NCBI GenBank assembly: GCA_040954595.2 | Contig: CM082590.2 | Coordinates: 8,556,001-8,620,000 of the forward strand | Source: Balanoglossus misakiensis | Taxonomy: Eukaryota; Hemichordata | DNA: 64,000 bases | Direction: 5' to 3' | Shown here: positions 35,367 to 44,984 of the stretch, piece after piece | How positions within the stretch are numbered: the first letter of the stretch is position 1 | How the letters are laid out: each line of letters begins with the position of its first letter | Notes under the pieces: model-generated | The model's input: only the letters and a program-made list of their open reading frames with translations | The model's database searches: none | What the model was told of the DNA's origin: nothing | Made by a program: the position numbers and the translations under genes

Positions 35367-37580
35367 TCACTGTACAAACACTTTGATGCAGTGGTTGTCC
35401 CTATCAGCTACAACCACCCTGCAAGGTGCATCATCTGTCAGTGCCAGACCAGTGGGGCAGTTCAGCTTATCCCCAGCACTGTCAATACGACACACAAACT
35501 TACCACCACTCTCAAACTTCAGTAAGCTACTAGGGCTGCTAGTACTAACATACACATATTTATCATTCTCAATGATTATTCCCCTGGGGCATCTCAGCTG
35601 ACCATCCCCATTCCGACAATCAAAGGAATACAAATACTGGTCATCTGAATTAAACACCTGGATACGCTTGTTCCAGTAATCTGCTACAAACACCATCCCA
35701 CTTCTTCCCACTACTATTCCCCAGGGCCAATTAAATTCCCTCTGACCTTTACCCTCTGACCCAAATGACCTAATATACTTGCCATGTTGTGTATAAATCC
35801 TGACACAATCCCCACCGTTGTCTGTCACATACACATTACCATTGACAGGGCTGACAGATATCCCAAATGGATCCTTCAGCTCATTCTGTCCAAAGCATCT
35901 GATGACACGTCCATTCTCATCACTGACAACTATTTGATTATTGTTGTTATCTAAACTATAATGTGTATTATCGCTTAAAATAGCTATGTCACGTGGCCTG
36001 AAAGGTTTTTCAAATTGTGTAAATTTCAAGATTTTCTTCACTTTGCCCTCTCTGGTTGTTATTTGTAATCTGTAATTGTCTGTATCAGCAGTGACAATGT
36101 CTTTGTCTTTGTTTATGGCCACATTCAGGGGATTGTTGAACTGTCCCTCAGCACTTCCTTTACTGCCAATGGTTTGAACCAATCCTTTGATGACAGGTAT
36201 GATGACAGGAGAGCCTGGTATTGCTTGATCTCCTATTGTCATGGCAACTTGATACTTCCCATCCATTTGTCCATTCACTGTCACTTTGTGTGTACCATCT
36301 CTGTTATCTGATACTTTGATGTCTTCCCATGATGCATCAGGTTTTCTGACCTTGGCTTTCACTGGTTGTTTTGAGATGACTTGTTTTCCTGTGGGATCTC
36401 TGGTTGTGATCAGCAGGTGTGCAGAGTCACCTTTCAGAAGTTGTTTTGGAATGTTTTCAACTGTACACTTTGAGATACAGACATCAAGAGGGGTAATAAT
36501 CTCTCCCAGAATTCCTCGCTCATTAAATGCACCACTTGGTTTCAACTCTGTATGTTGCACTTGGAGATTTGGTTTAGTTTCCATGGCAATAAGTTGATTG
36601 ATGCGATGTTCTGCATCAGCCTTGGTTGAAAGAAGTTGAGCAGCATTCCCATGATGCATCAGTGTTTCAATATAACTGCATGTACTCTTAATGTTACCAT
36701 GTTTTAATTCCAACTCATCTATGTCCACAGCTGATGTTTTTATTTTCAGTTTGTAATTTTCATTCAGCTCATCTACCAGTCTCTGCTCTTCTCTCTTTAC
36801 TTTGTTGATGATTTCTTCTGCTTTCATTCTCACCTTCCTTTCTTCTTTCTTATGCTTCTCTGTGAGATCGCTGTGTACCTGCTTGGCTAGGCTTTTGTTC
36901 TTTTCAGTTTCCTGTTCTTTCACTTTCAGTTTGTCCACCATGACTTTCAAGTCTCTCAGATACTCATCTGCTGCATCTTTCAGATACCTATGGTTGTGTT
37001 GTGGTATTCTGTGTTCAATGATTGTACAGTCTGTACAGATGGGCACCTGACAGGTGTCACAGTAGAATTTGATTTCATTCTTGGTGTGGACACTGCAATA
37101 TTCTACTGCTTGTAATGTTGCAGGATTGGTTGACTTTGCTGTTTCATATTCTTCTATGGTCATCAGTCTGTGTGTTCGGGTGACTGGTAGATTTCTGTGG
37201 GCCTTAACACAGATGTTACAGAGATAATGTTGACACTCTACACACCTGTGAGTGGCTGTATTCTCTTGGCAACCTTCACACCTGATCTCGGCTCTCTGAG
37301 TGGATTCCTGTCGTTGGTTGTACAGTTCTGTCAAATTTGAAATGAAGAAGTTGGTCTTGATTCCTGGAACTCCACTACCAGGAAGTTGATATTGCTGTCG
37401 ACATTCTGGACAGATTAGAGATCTTGTCTTTTCAACCAGAGTGACTAAACACTGCTCACAGTATGTATGCAGACATGGTAGAGTTTTCGGAGTTTTAAAC
37501 AACTCCAGACAGATGGTACAACACAGGAAATCCTCGCCCACTTCTTTCAGAAATTTACCTTCAGTGCCTGCAGTCGCCAT
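35367..37580 (-). CDS. TRIM-NHL protein A (RING, two B-boxes, coiled coil, filamin, NHL), 737 aa
   Basis: One uninterrupted exon encodes a probable E3 ubiquitin ligase. The RING is complete: C21, C24, C36, H38, C41, C44, C57, C60. B-box 1 spans about 99-140 (CEGC, HRC, CQHYLC). B-box 2 spans about 160-200 (CSVH, FYCDTC, ICTDC). A Lys/Glu-rich coiled coil covers about 205-345, a filamin-type Ig domain about 360-460 (DNRDGTHKVTVNG) and six NHL repeats about 470-737, forming a six-bladed propeller. This order matches class C-VII TRIMs such as TRIM71/LIN-41, but I would not assign orthology, since invertebrates have many TRIM2/3/71-like paralogs. NHL propellers bind RNA or protein, so a cytoplasmic post-transcriptional or innate-immune role is possible. 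The start ATG at 37580 is conserved in the neighbouring paralog. Confidence 0.93.
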   Translation of the reverse strand: MATAGTEGKFLKEVGEDFLCCTICLELFKTPKTLPCLHTYCEQCLVTLVEKTRSLICPECRQQYQLPGSGVPGIKTNFFISNLTELYNQRQESTQRAEIRCEGCQENTATHRCVECQHYLCNICVKAHRNLPVTRTHRLMTIEEYETAKSTNPATLQAVEYCSVHTKNEIKFYCDTCQVPICTDCTIIEHRIPQHNHRYLKDAADEYLRDLKVMVDKLKVKEQETEKNKSLAKQVHSDLTEKHKKEERKVRMKAEEIINKVKREEQRLVDELNENYKLKIKTSAVDIDELELKHGNIKSTCSYIETLMHHGNAAQLLSTKADAEHRINQLIAMETKPNLQVQHTELKPSGAFNERGILGEIITPLDVCISKCTVENIPKQLLKGDSAHLLITTRDPTGKQVISKQPVKAKVRKPDASWEDIKVSDNRDGTHKVTVNGQMDGKYQVAMTIGDQAIPGSPVIIPVIKGLVQTIGSKGSAEGQFNNPLNVAINKDKDIVTADTDNYRLQITTREGKVKKILKFTQFEKPFRPRDIAILSDNTHYSLDNNNNQIVVSDENGRVIRCFGQNELKDPFGISVSPVNGNVYVTDNGGDCVRIYTQHGKYIRSFGSEGKGQREFNWPWGIVVGRSGMVFVADYWNKRIQVFNSDDQYLYSFDCRNGDGQLRCPRGIIIENDKYVYVSTSSPSSLLKFESGGKFVCRIDSAGDKLNCPTGLALTDDAPCRVVVADRDNHCIKVFVQ

Positions 37581-38818
37581 TCTGTACGTGTATCAACTCT
37601 CAAAGCTTCAGAAACAGTTTTTAGCAGAGCCCCTTATGTTGGTGGTATTGACACACTTCGAAATGTCTGAGTATACGTCATCAGTGAATCAAAGTATATG
37701 ATATGTAAATAGCGTTGTCGACATATGACTAACCTAAGGCGTACACCTAGACAACTGAAAAAATGGTGTGAGAATTGTGGGTATATTTCTCAACTAATCT
37801 GAGGTCATCGCTGGGTCATCTTCACAACAATGGTACGAATACCTGCAGTGTACCAGACAACTGAAGTATGCCAATCCTTAGTTCTAGTGTTGCACACAAT
37901 CTCTGTTGTCTGCAAATATATGAATCTAGGTCAGAAATTTCATGTACAGTTGAATTATCATCAAAGTTAAATTAAGGATGTAAGACCATATTATAACTCT
38001 TTAATATCAAACAAAGTTTCATGTGACCAAAAGCTCAAATATCACATCAGAGCTGCAGAAAAAGTTCCTTCTTTTCATTTTTAACTTTATCTGATTTAAA
38101 AGTGATACGTACACCTACTTAACTGACTGAAATTTCAGTTGACCGCAAACAGATCTGTAGTTTTATCAACAGAACATGTCAACCAGAGTTATTTACACAA
38201 AGAGACAAATTATTTTGAGGTCAGGGAAGTCAGATAAAAAGCTGACAGAGTAGACAGATTTATTTTGTTGATAAAAGCCATTAACTGAGTGATAAATGTC
38301 AAATCAATAGAAGTATGGTGATAGGTGCAGCAGTTCTGTGTGCGTAATTCTATTCAGTCTCTTCAGTTTAGTTGAACTGTTCACGGAATTTTATTGAAAT
38401 ATACGCATACATACTCATCTATGACACTATAGAATGTGCTTGAAAAAAACGCAACTGTGACACACAGAAATGGACAGACACAGGTGATTAATTAAGATAG
38501 ATCATAATTGAGATGATTGGTATTTGATATTGAAGAAATTAAAAGCAAAAGTTTATTATCATTGAGTCGAAAAGTGAATTGATCATTTTTCCAGGAGTTA
38601 ATTTCATTTTCTCATGGGCCTTTCCATTAGTGGTGCATTTCAAATTCCAGAATTTCAAGGCATGTATGGATATCCCCCTTAATCTCTTTCTGCGGTTGGG
38701 TGTTGGAGGTAAATCTTGCATCGAAAATGTTGTTGTTTGTAATCAACCACCTAACAAGTTTTATTTTGTTTCTTTCTTTTTCAGGAAGACTGGTTTCGTT
38801 TTGTTGTTCACCATTTCT
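37581..38818. other. upstream region of TRIM gene A
   Basis: This is promoter and 5' flank, repeated in unit B. Both copies keep a segment with ATACGTCATCAGTGAATC just upstream of the start codon (about 37671 in this copy), which includes a CRE-like ACGTCA. I see no gene. Confidence 0.6.
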
Positions 38819-39020
38819 TGAGAATTGGTCCGTTGGTCGCCAGAATTTGGTAGAGATTGGTGTTTATTTGGCATATCGCGTATCCGAGTCTGCATCTGAT
38901 GACAAGGCATTCCCTGTTGAAAAAAGTTTTTGCCTAGAAACTGTAGGCTACAGTTTACATGGCTGTGTGTTTGAGCGCTGGGGAGATGAAAAAGAATTTA
39001 GACTATTTTGCAGTCGCCAT

Positions 39021-39524
39021 ATGGGGAAATTTCACGGAAACAAGATTCTGGTAACATCGGTGATGCTGTCTCCCATGGAAACTGACGGCGTCGGTAAGTA
39101 ACCATGGCAACAGAGGAGTTTCTAGCCCTCGGCAGTTGAAGTTGTTTCAATCTAGTCCGCGTATATCTAAATCTTCGAATATGACCACGTGGTTGCCTAC
39201 TTTTTCACGTGGCAATCCAGTGAAAATTTGTCATTGGATATATGGCTCAACTTACCTTGCTAATTATAAAAAATTGTGAAAAATGTATCTAATTAACCCT
39301 TAAATTTTTAAGACTATCTTTGCTTTATCAAACAGCATGCTTCTGTTAGGAAAATAAATGACATGAAAAGATGACCAGTCAATATATGTTGTTTTATTTC
39401 AGACTCTCAAAATACTTCTGAAAATACAGAGCATCATGAGAAGATGATGAAATTGACTGAAAAGTTTGAAGAAAAAGTCTAAAAGTCTGCAAAAGATTTG
39501 AAGAAAGTCATCTATGTGAAAACG
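39021..39524 (+). pseudogene. broken 5' exons of a zinc-finger family gene (unit B)
   Basis: This is the counterpart of the unit A pseudogene: exon 1 at 39021-39093 (MGKFHGNKIL to ETDGVG) and exon 2 at 39403-39524. Exon 2 is again 122 nt with the same in-frame TAA, so the break predates the duplication. Unlike unit A, the frame upstream of the ATG stays open for about 100 codons (including RVSESASDDKAFPVEKSF), so exon 1 may once have been longer. No zinc-finger exon follows. Confidence 0.75.
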
Positions 39525-39664
39525 GTAAGTGCTAATTCTTTGAGACATATGTATCTCATTTAAAAGGTACAATATTCATCCAGGAATATGGACTAAATCA
39601 AGTACCACCCCCCCCCCCCCTTATAGCTCTTCTATCATAGTTGCCCCCCCCCCCCCCCTCAAGT

Positions 39665-39756
39665 TTAACCCTCCACCCACAGTTACCTCTTTTTGAGGTC
39701 CAACCTTACCATAGAAAACAATAAGTTTGGACTGAACCATGGTGATGAAAGGGTTA
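39665..39756 (+). mobile_element. 85-bp MITE-like repeat, copy 4
   Basis: The copy is complete, from TTAACCCTCCACCC to GATGAAAGGGTTAA. It is the uninterrupted counterpart of copy 2. Confidence 0.8.
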
Positions 39757-40313
39757 AGAATACATTGGGGAGAAAAACACTGAAAGAAATTGTCAAAAAT
39801 TATAGTTAATGTGCCTTTAAACAACTAAAATAAACACAAGAATATGCAAAAACTAGAAAATGTTCATCTTGTACTGAGATGATAACAAAGAAATTCACAC
39901 ACAATATCTGACCCTGTTACAGGGTATATGAACAAAAACCATGTTACAGAAAATCACGTAAACTGGAAATTACATAGCTGAGTTCATAGGCATTTCACAG
40001 ATCTGATCAGTGTATGTACATGAATTGACACACATATGAGTGTGGTACATACATTGTCTTCACACCATTTCCTTACAAATGTCTGCAATATTTGCATATC
40101 TTACATTCTATATTGCTATATTTCACCCCATCCCCCCCAAACAGTCAATAAAGTACTTTTGAAGTCACAAAGAAAACAAGGAAAAATTCTGTTGAAAGAT
40201 AAAATGAAAACAAATGATGTTCAGTGAATTCTACAAATCAATATCACACTCTAATAATGTCAAGACAATTTTTCTTTCTTCATGTGAACACTACAGCACT
40301 GATCCAAAGACAT
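39757..40313. other. non-coding spacer in unit B
   Basis: This is the spacer between two MITE copies in the 3' flank of TRIM gene B. It corresponds to 34448-35015 of unit A, and I see no gene in it. Confidence 0.6.
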
Positions 40314-40400
40314 TAACCCTTCCACCCCCATGTTCCTCTGTAGAGGTCCAACTTTACCATATAAAACAATGGATTTGGACCAAACCAGTGAAAGGGATAA
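40314..40400 (+). mobile_element. 85-bp MITE-like repeat, copy 5
   Basis: A near-complete copy (TTAACCCTTCCACCCCC to CAGTGAAAGGGATAA) orthologous in position to copy 3 of unit A. Confidence 0.8.
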
Positions 40401-40659
40401 AAGGACAATGTGTGATTTTTGGGTTGACTGGGACAACTGCATTCAGTTCAAAGTTGTGGGTGATTTTACCCACAAAGCAACTTCAAAGTCTGCGGTTTGA
40501 CCACCTAAACACAAATCAAACATTTCAGGATTTGTGAAATAACTCACAAACTCTGTGAGTTACACCAACATGGGTAGTCAGTCAGTCATCACAAAGAATT
40601 CCCATCCAAAGTTGGTAAAATTTGGAATATAGTCTGCTCCATCTTGTGATGTTTTAGTG

Positions 40660-42876
40660 TCACTGTACAAACACTTTGATGCAGTGGTTGTCCCTATCAG
40701 CTACAACCACCCTGCAAGGTGCATCATCTGTCAGTGCCAGACCCGTGGGGTACTCCAGCTTATCCCCATCACTGTCAACACGACAAACAAACTTACCACC
40801 ACTCTCAAACTTCAGTATGCTATAAGGGGTGAAAGTACTAACATACACATATTTATCATTCTCGATGCTTATTCCCAGGGGTTCACTCTGTTTACCATCC
40901 CCATTCCGACAATTAAAGGAATACAAATACTGGTCATCTGAATTGAACACCTGGATACGCTTGTTTTCAGAATCTGCTACAAACACCATCCCACTTCTTC
41001 CCACTACTATTCCCCAGGGCCACTTGAATTCCCCCTGACCTCTACCCTTTGACCCAAATGACCTAATATACTTGCCATGTTGTGTATAAATCCTGACACA
41101 ATGCCCATCACTGTCTGTCACATAGACATTCCCATTGACAGGGCTGATAGATATCCCCCATGGATTCTTCAGCTCATTCTGTCCAAAGCATCTGATGACA
41201 CGTCCATTCTCATCACTGACAACTACTTGCTTATTGTTGTTATCTAAACTATAGTGTGTATTATCACTTGAAATAGCTACATCATGTGGCCTGAAAGGTT
41301 TTTCAAATTGTGTAAAATTCAAGATTTTCTTAACTCTGCCGTCTCTGGTGGTTATTTGTAATCTGTTATTGCCTGTATCAGCAGTGACAATGTCTTTGTC
41401 TTTGTTTATGGCCACACTCAGGGGATTGTTGAACTGTCCCTCAGCACTTCCTTCACTGCCAATGGTTTGAACCAATCTTTTGATGACAGGTATGATGACA
41501 GGAGAGCCTGGTACTGGTTGATCTCCTATTGTCATGGCAACTTGATACTTCCCATCCATTTGTCCATTCACTGTCACTTTGTGTGTACCATCTCTGTTAT
41601 CTGATACTTTGATGTCTTCCCATGATGCATCAGGCTTTCTTACCTTGGCTTTCACTGGGTGTTTTGGGATGACTTGTTTTCCTGTGGAATCTCTGGTTGT
41701 GATCAGCAGGTGTGCAGAGTCACCTTTCAGAAGTTGTTTTGGAATGTTTTCAACTGTACACTTTAACATACAGATCTCATGTTGAGATATCAGTGATCCC
41801 AGAATTCCCTGCTCATTAAACTCACTCCTTGGTTCAAATACAACTTCTTCATTCTGTGTCTGTGGTTTTGTTTCCATGGCAATAAGTTGATTGATGCGAT
41901 GTTCTGCATCAGCCTTGGTTGAAAGAAGTTGAGCAGCATTCCCATGATGCATCAATGTTTCAATATAACGGCATGTACTCTGAATGTTACCATGTTTTAA
42001 TTCCAACTCATCAATGTCCACAGCTGCTGTTTTTATTTTCAGCTTGTAATTTTCATTCAGCTCATCTACCAGTCTCTGCTCTTCTCTCTTTACTTTGTTG
42101 ATGATTTCTTCTGCTGTCATTCTCACCTTCCTTTCTTCTTTCCTATGCTGCTCTGTGAGATCACTGTGTACCTGCTTGGCTAGGCTTTTGTTCTTTTCAG
42201 TTTCCTGTTCTTTCACTTTCAGTTTGTCCACCATGACTTTCAAGTCTCTCATATACTCATCTGCTGCATCTTTCAAGTCGCTGTGTACATGTTCTGGTAT
42301 GCGGTGTTTGACAATTGTACAGTTTGAACAGACAGGCATCTGACAGGTTTCACAGTAGAATTCAATTTTGTTTTCTGTGTGGACACTGCAATATTCTACT
42401 GCTTGTAATTTTGCAGGATTGGTTGACTTTGCTGTTTCATATTCTTCAATGCTCAAAATTTTGTGAGTCCGCGTGATTGGTAGATTTCTGTGTACCTTAA
42501 CACAGCTTTTACACAGATAATTTTGGCACTGATCTACACACCTGTGAGTGGCTGTATTCTCTTGGCAACCTTCACACTTGATCTCTGCTCTCTGAGTGGA
42601 TTCCTGTCGTTGGTTGTACAGTTCTGTCAAATTTGAAATGAAGAAGTTGGTCTTGATTCCTGGAACTCCACTACCAGGAAGTTGATATTGCTGTCGACAT
42701 TCTGGACAGATTAGAGATCCTGTCTTTTCAACCAGAGTGACTAAACACTGCTCACAGTATGTATGTAGACATGGTAGAGTTTTCGGAGTTTTAAACAACT
42801 CCAGACAGATGGTACAACACAGGAAATCCTCGCCCACTTCTTTCAGAAATTTACCTTCAGTGCCTGCAGTCGCCAT
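40660..42876 (-). CDS. TRIM-NHL protein B (paralog of protein A), 738 aa
   Basis: This is a single exon with the same domain order as protein A: RING with all eight zinc ligands (C21 to C60), two B-boxes, coiled coil, filamin domain and six NHL repeats. The first 99 residues differ from protein A at one position (R53G). From B-box 1 through B-box 2 about 25 of some 90 residues differ, and one residue is inserted between zinc ligands (HRCVDQCQ versus HRCVECQ). The linker before the filamin domain is also diverged, while the filamin domain is nearly identical. Both genes are intact, so both may be expressed. Role as for protein A: probable E3 ligase with an NHL propeller for RNA or protein recognition. 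Confidence 0.93.
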   Translation of the reverse strand: MATAGTEGKFLKEVGEDFLCCTICLELFKTPKTLPCLHTYCEQCLVTLVEKTGSLICPECRQQYQLPGSGVPGIKTNFFISNLTELYNQRQESTQRAEIKCEGCQENTATHRCVDQCQNYLCKSCVKVHRNLPITRTHKILSIEEYETAKSTNPAKLQAVEYCSVHTENKIEFYCETCQMPVCSNCTIVKHRIPEHVHSDLKDAADEYMRDLKVMVDKLKVKEQETEKNKSLAKQVHSDLTEQHRKEERKVRMTAEEIINKVKREEQRLVDELNENYKLKIKTAAVDIDELELKHGNIQSTCRYIETLMHHGNAAQLLSTKADAEHRINQLIAMETKPQTQNEEVVFEPRSEFNEQGILGSLISQHEICMLKCTVENIPKQLLKGDSAHLLITTRDSTGKQVIPKHPVKAKVRKPDASWEDIKVSDNRDGTHKVTVNGQMDGKYQVAMTIGDQPVPGSPVIIPVIKRLVQTIGSEGSAEGQFNNPLSVAINKDKDIVTADTGNNRLQITTRDGRVKKILNFTQFEKPFRPHDVAISSDNTHYSLDNNNKQVVVSDENGRVIRCFGQNELKNPWGISISPVNGNVYVTDSDGHCVRIYTQHGKYIRSFGSKGRGQGEFKWPWGIVVGRSGMVFVADSENKRIQVFNSDDQYLYSFNCRNGDGKQSEPLGISIENDKYVYVSTFTPYSILKFESGGKFVCRVDSDGDKLEYPTGLALTDDAPCRVVVADRDNHCIKVFVQ

Positions 42877-44573
42877 TGTGTACGTGTATCAACTCTCAAA
42901 GCTTCAGAAACAGTTTGTAGCAGAGCCCCTTATCTTGATGGTATTGAAACACTTCAAAAAGTCTGAGTATACGTCATCAGTGAATCAAAGTATACGATAT
43001 GTAAATAGTGTGATCAATATGTGACTAACCTAAGCAGTACACCTAGACAACTGAAAAACTGTTGTGAGAATTTTGGGTATTATTTCTCAACTAATCTGAG
43101 GTCATCGCTGGGTCATCTTCACAACAATGGTACGAATACCTGCAGTGTACCAGACAACTGAAGTATGCCAATCCTTAGTTCTAGTGTTGCACACAATCTC
43201 TGTTGTCTGCAAATATATTAATCTAGGTCAGAAATTTCATGTATTGTTGAATTATCATCTAAGTTAAATTTAGGATGTAGGACCATATTATAACTTACTC
43301 TTTCATATCAAACATATATTTCATGCGACCAAAAGCTCAAATATCTGAGCTCCAGAAAAAGTTCCTCATTTTCATTTTGCCCTTTATCTGATATCAAAGT
43401 GATAATACCAACTACACTGACTGAAATTTCAGTCGATAGCGACAGATCTGTAGTTTTATCAACAGAATATGTCAACCAGAGTTATTTACACAAAGAGACA
43501 AATTATTTTGAGGTCAGGGAAGTCAGATAAAAAGCTGACAGAGTAGACAGATTTATTTTGCTGATAAAAGCCATTAACTGAGTGATAAATGTCAAATCAA
43601 TAGAAGTATGGTGATAGGTGCAGCGGTTTTGTGTGCTTAATTCTATTCAGTCTCTTCAGTTTAGTTGAACTGTTCACGGTGGAATTTTATTGAAATATAC
43701 ACATACATACTCATCTATGACACTATAGAATGTGCTTGAAAAAAATACAACTGTGACACACAGAAATGGACAGACACAGGTGGTCATTGATGATAGATCA
43801 TAATTATGATGATCAGTATTTGATAATGAAGAAATTAAAATCAAGTTTTAAAATTATCATTGATATTCTAATAATTCCAAAAGTCACCTAATCAAATTGT
43901 CCAGGAGTAAATTTCATTTTCCCATGGACTTTCCGTTAGTGGTACATTTCAAATTCCAGAATTTCAAGGCATGTATGGATCCCCCCCCCCCCCCCCCCCT
44001 TCTCTTTCTGCGGTTGGGTGTTGGAGGTAAATCTTGCATCGAAAATGTTGTTGTTTGTAATCAACAACCTAACAAGTTTTATTTTGTTTCTTTCTCTTTC
44101 AGGGAGACTGATTTCGTTTTGTTGTTGACCAGTTTCTTGAGAAAACAACGAAAGTCTTGGGATTTTCCGAAGAACGAGGCAGGAGACTGGAGGATCCATC
44201 AATAGAGGGCGCTGTCTGGCACTCCACCCATCTTTTGGCACTTGCAGGTGAACTTGTAGGGTTTCATTGTAATATGAATACCGTTGAAGCATATCAAATT
44301 CTGAGTATGATAAGATACGCTGCGTTGCCTTTGCAAGAATTTTAAATAATGTCCTGTCATAGAGTTAACTGTATATAGCGTTCTGGTTGCGTGGACCGAG
44401 GTGAATCAAAAGACTATTTTCGCCTGAATCTGAGTCTGAATTTGACCCGGAACGTCTTATCTGTACTTCCCGCTGGCGCTGCTGGATGAGCTTGTTTACC
44501 TTTCAGTCTGCGCGAATTATATTTTCCGTGGCGCGAGTCGGTCATCCCCGGAATACAGACTTTTGAAACCAAA
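42877..44573. other. upstream region of TRIM gene B and of zinc-finger gene 2
   Basis: The left part (to about 44143) repeats the TRIM A upstream region and has a 19-bp poly-C at 43981-43999. The right part (about 44144-44573) is unique and should hold the promoter of zinc-finger gene 2. A short open frame at 44157-44345 has no recognisable similarity. Confidence 0.6.
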
Positions 44574-44937
44574 ATGGATTTTGGAGCTTTTCCGGTTGCT
44601 ATATCCGATGGCGAAAACGTAAATTTTGGAAACAGTGCCGTTTTCGGCGTTGACTGCAAGCCATATTTAGACCTTAGTACTACTTCTGTTGGTAAGTACA
44701 AATATTTATCTCAACTCTTAGCTCCTTTGTTTCCAACATGTATGTATCAGTCTTTAACTGTTGAGTATTTTTAGCGATTTTTTTTCAGACAATGTATCAA
44801 AGATGGTTTCTTATTTGGCTTTGCTTTATCGGGATAACAACCTAGTGTTTATATCATCTCAACAATGATATACATGTATCAACAATGTTCCTCCAATGTT
44901 CCCTTTCCATCTCTCTCTCTGTCTGTCTCTCTCTCTG

Positions 44938-44984
<47 letters not shown>

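Larger units (their letters stand above)
33395..38818. repeat. segmental duplication, unit A (about 5.4 kb)
   Basis: The unit starts with GAGAATTGGTCCGTTGGTCG and contains two broken zinc-finger-family exons, spacer, a complete TRIM-NHL gene on the minus strand and its upstream region. The adjacent unit at about 38818-44143 repeats all of it in the same order and orientation, with small indels. The boundaries share a short TGAGAA. Coordinates of the ends are accurate to a few bases. Confidence 0.9.
38818..44143. repeat. segmental duplication, unit B (about 5.3 kb)
   Basis: The second tandem copy of the segment at about 33395-38818 is in the same orientation. It differs by lacking the 109-bp foldback insertion, by longer poly-C runs (about 39607-39620, 39645-39658 and 43981-43999) and by substitutions concentrated in parts of the TRIM gene. 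Confidence 0.9.

Noticed and set aside
44157-44345. Short open frame with a possible donor just right of unit B
   Set aside because: No partner exon with matching phase, no similarity to the family, and it starts close to the duplication breakpoint.
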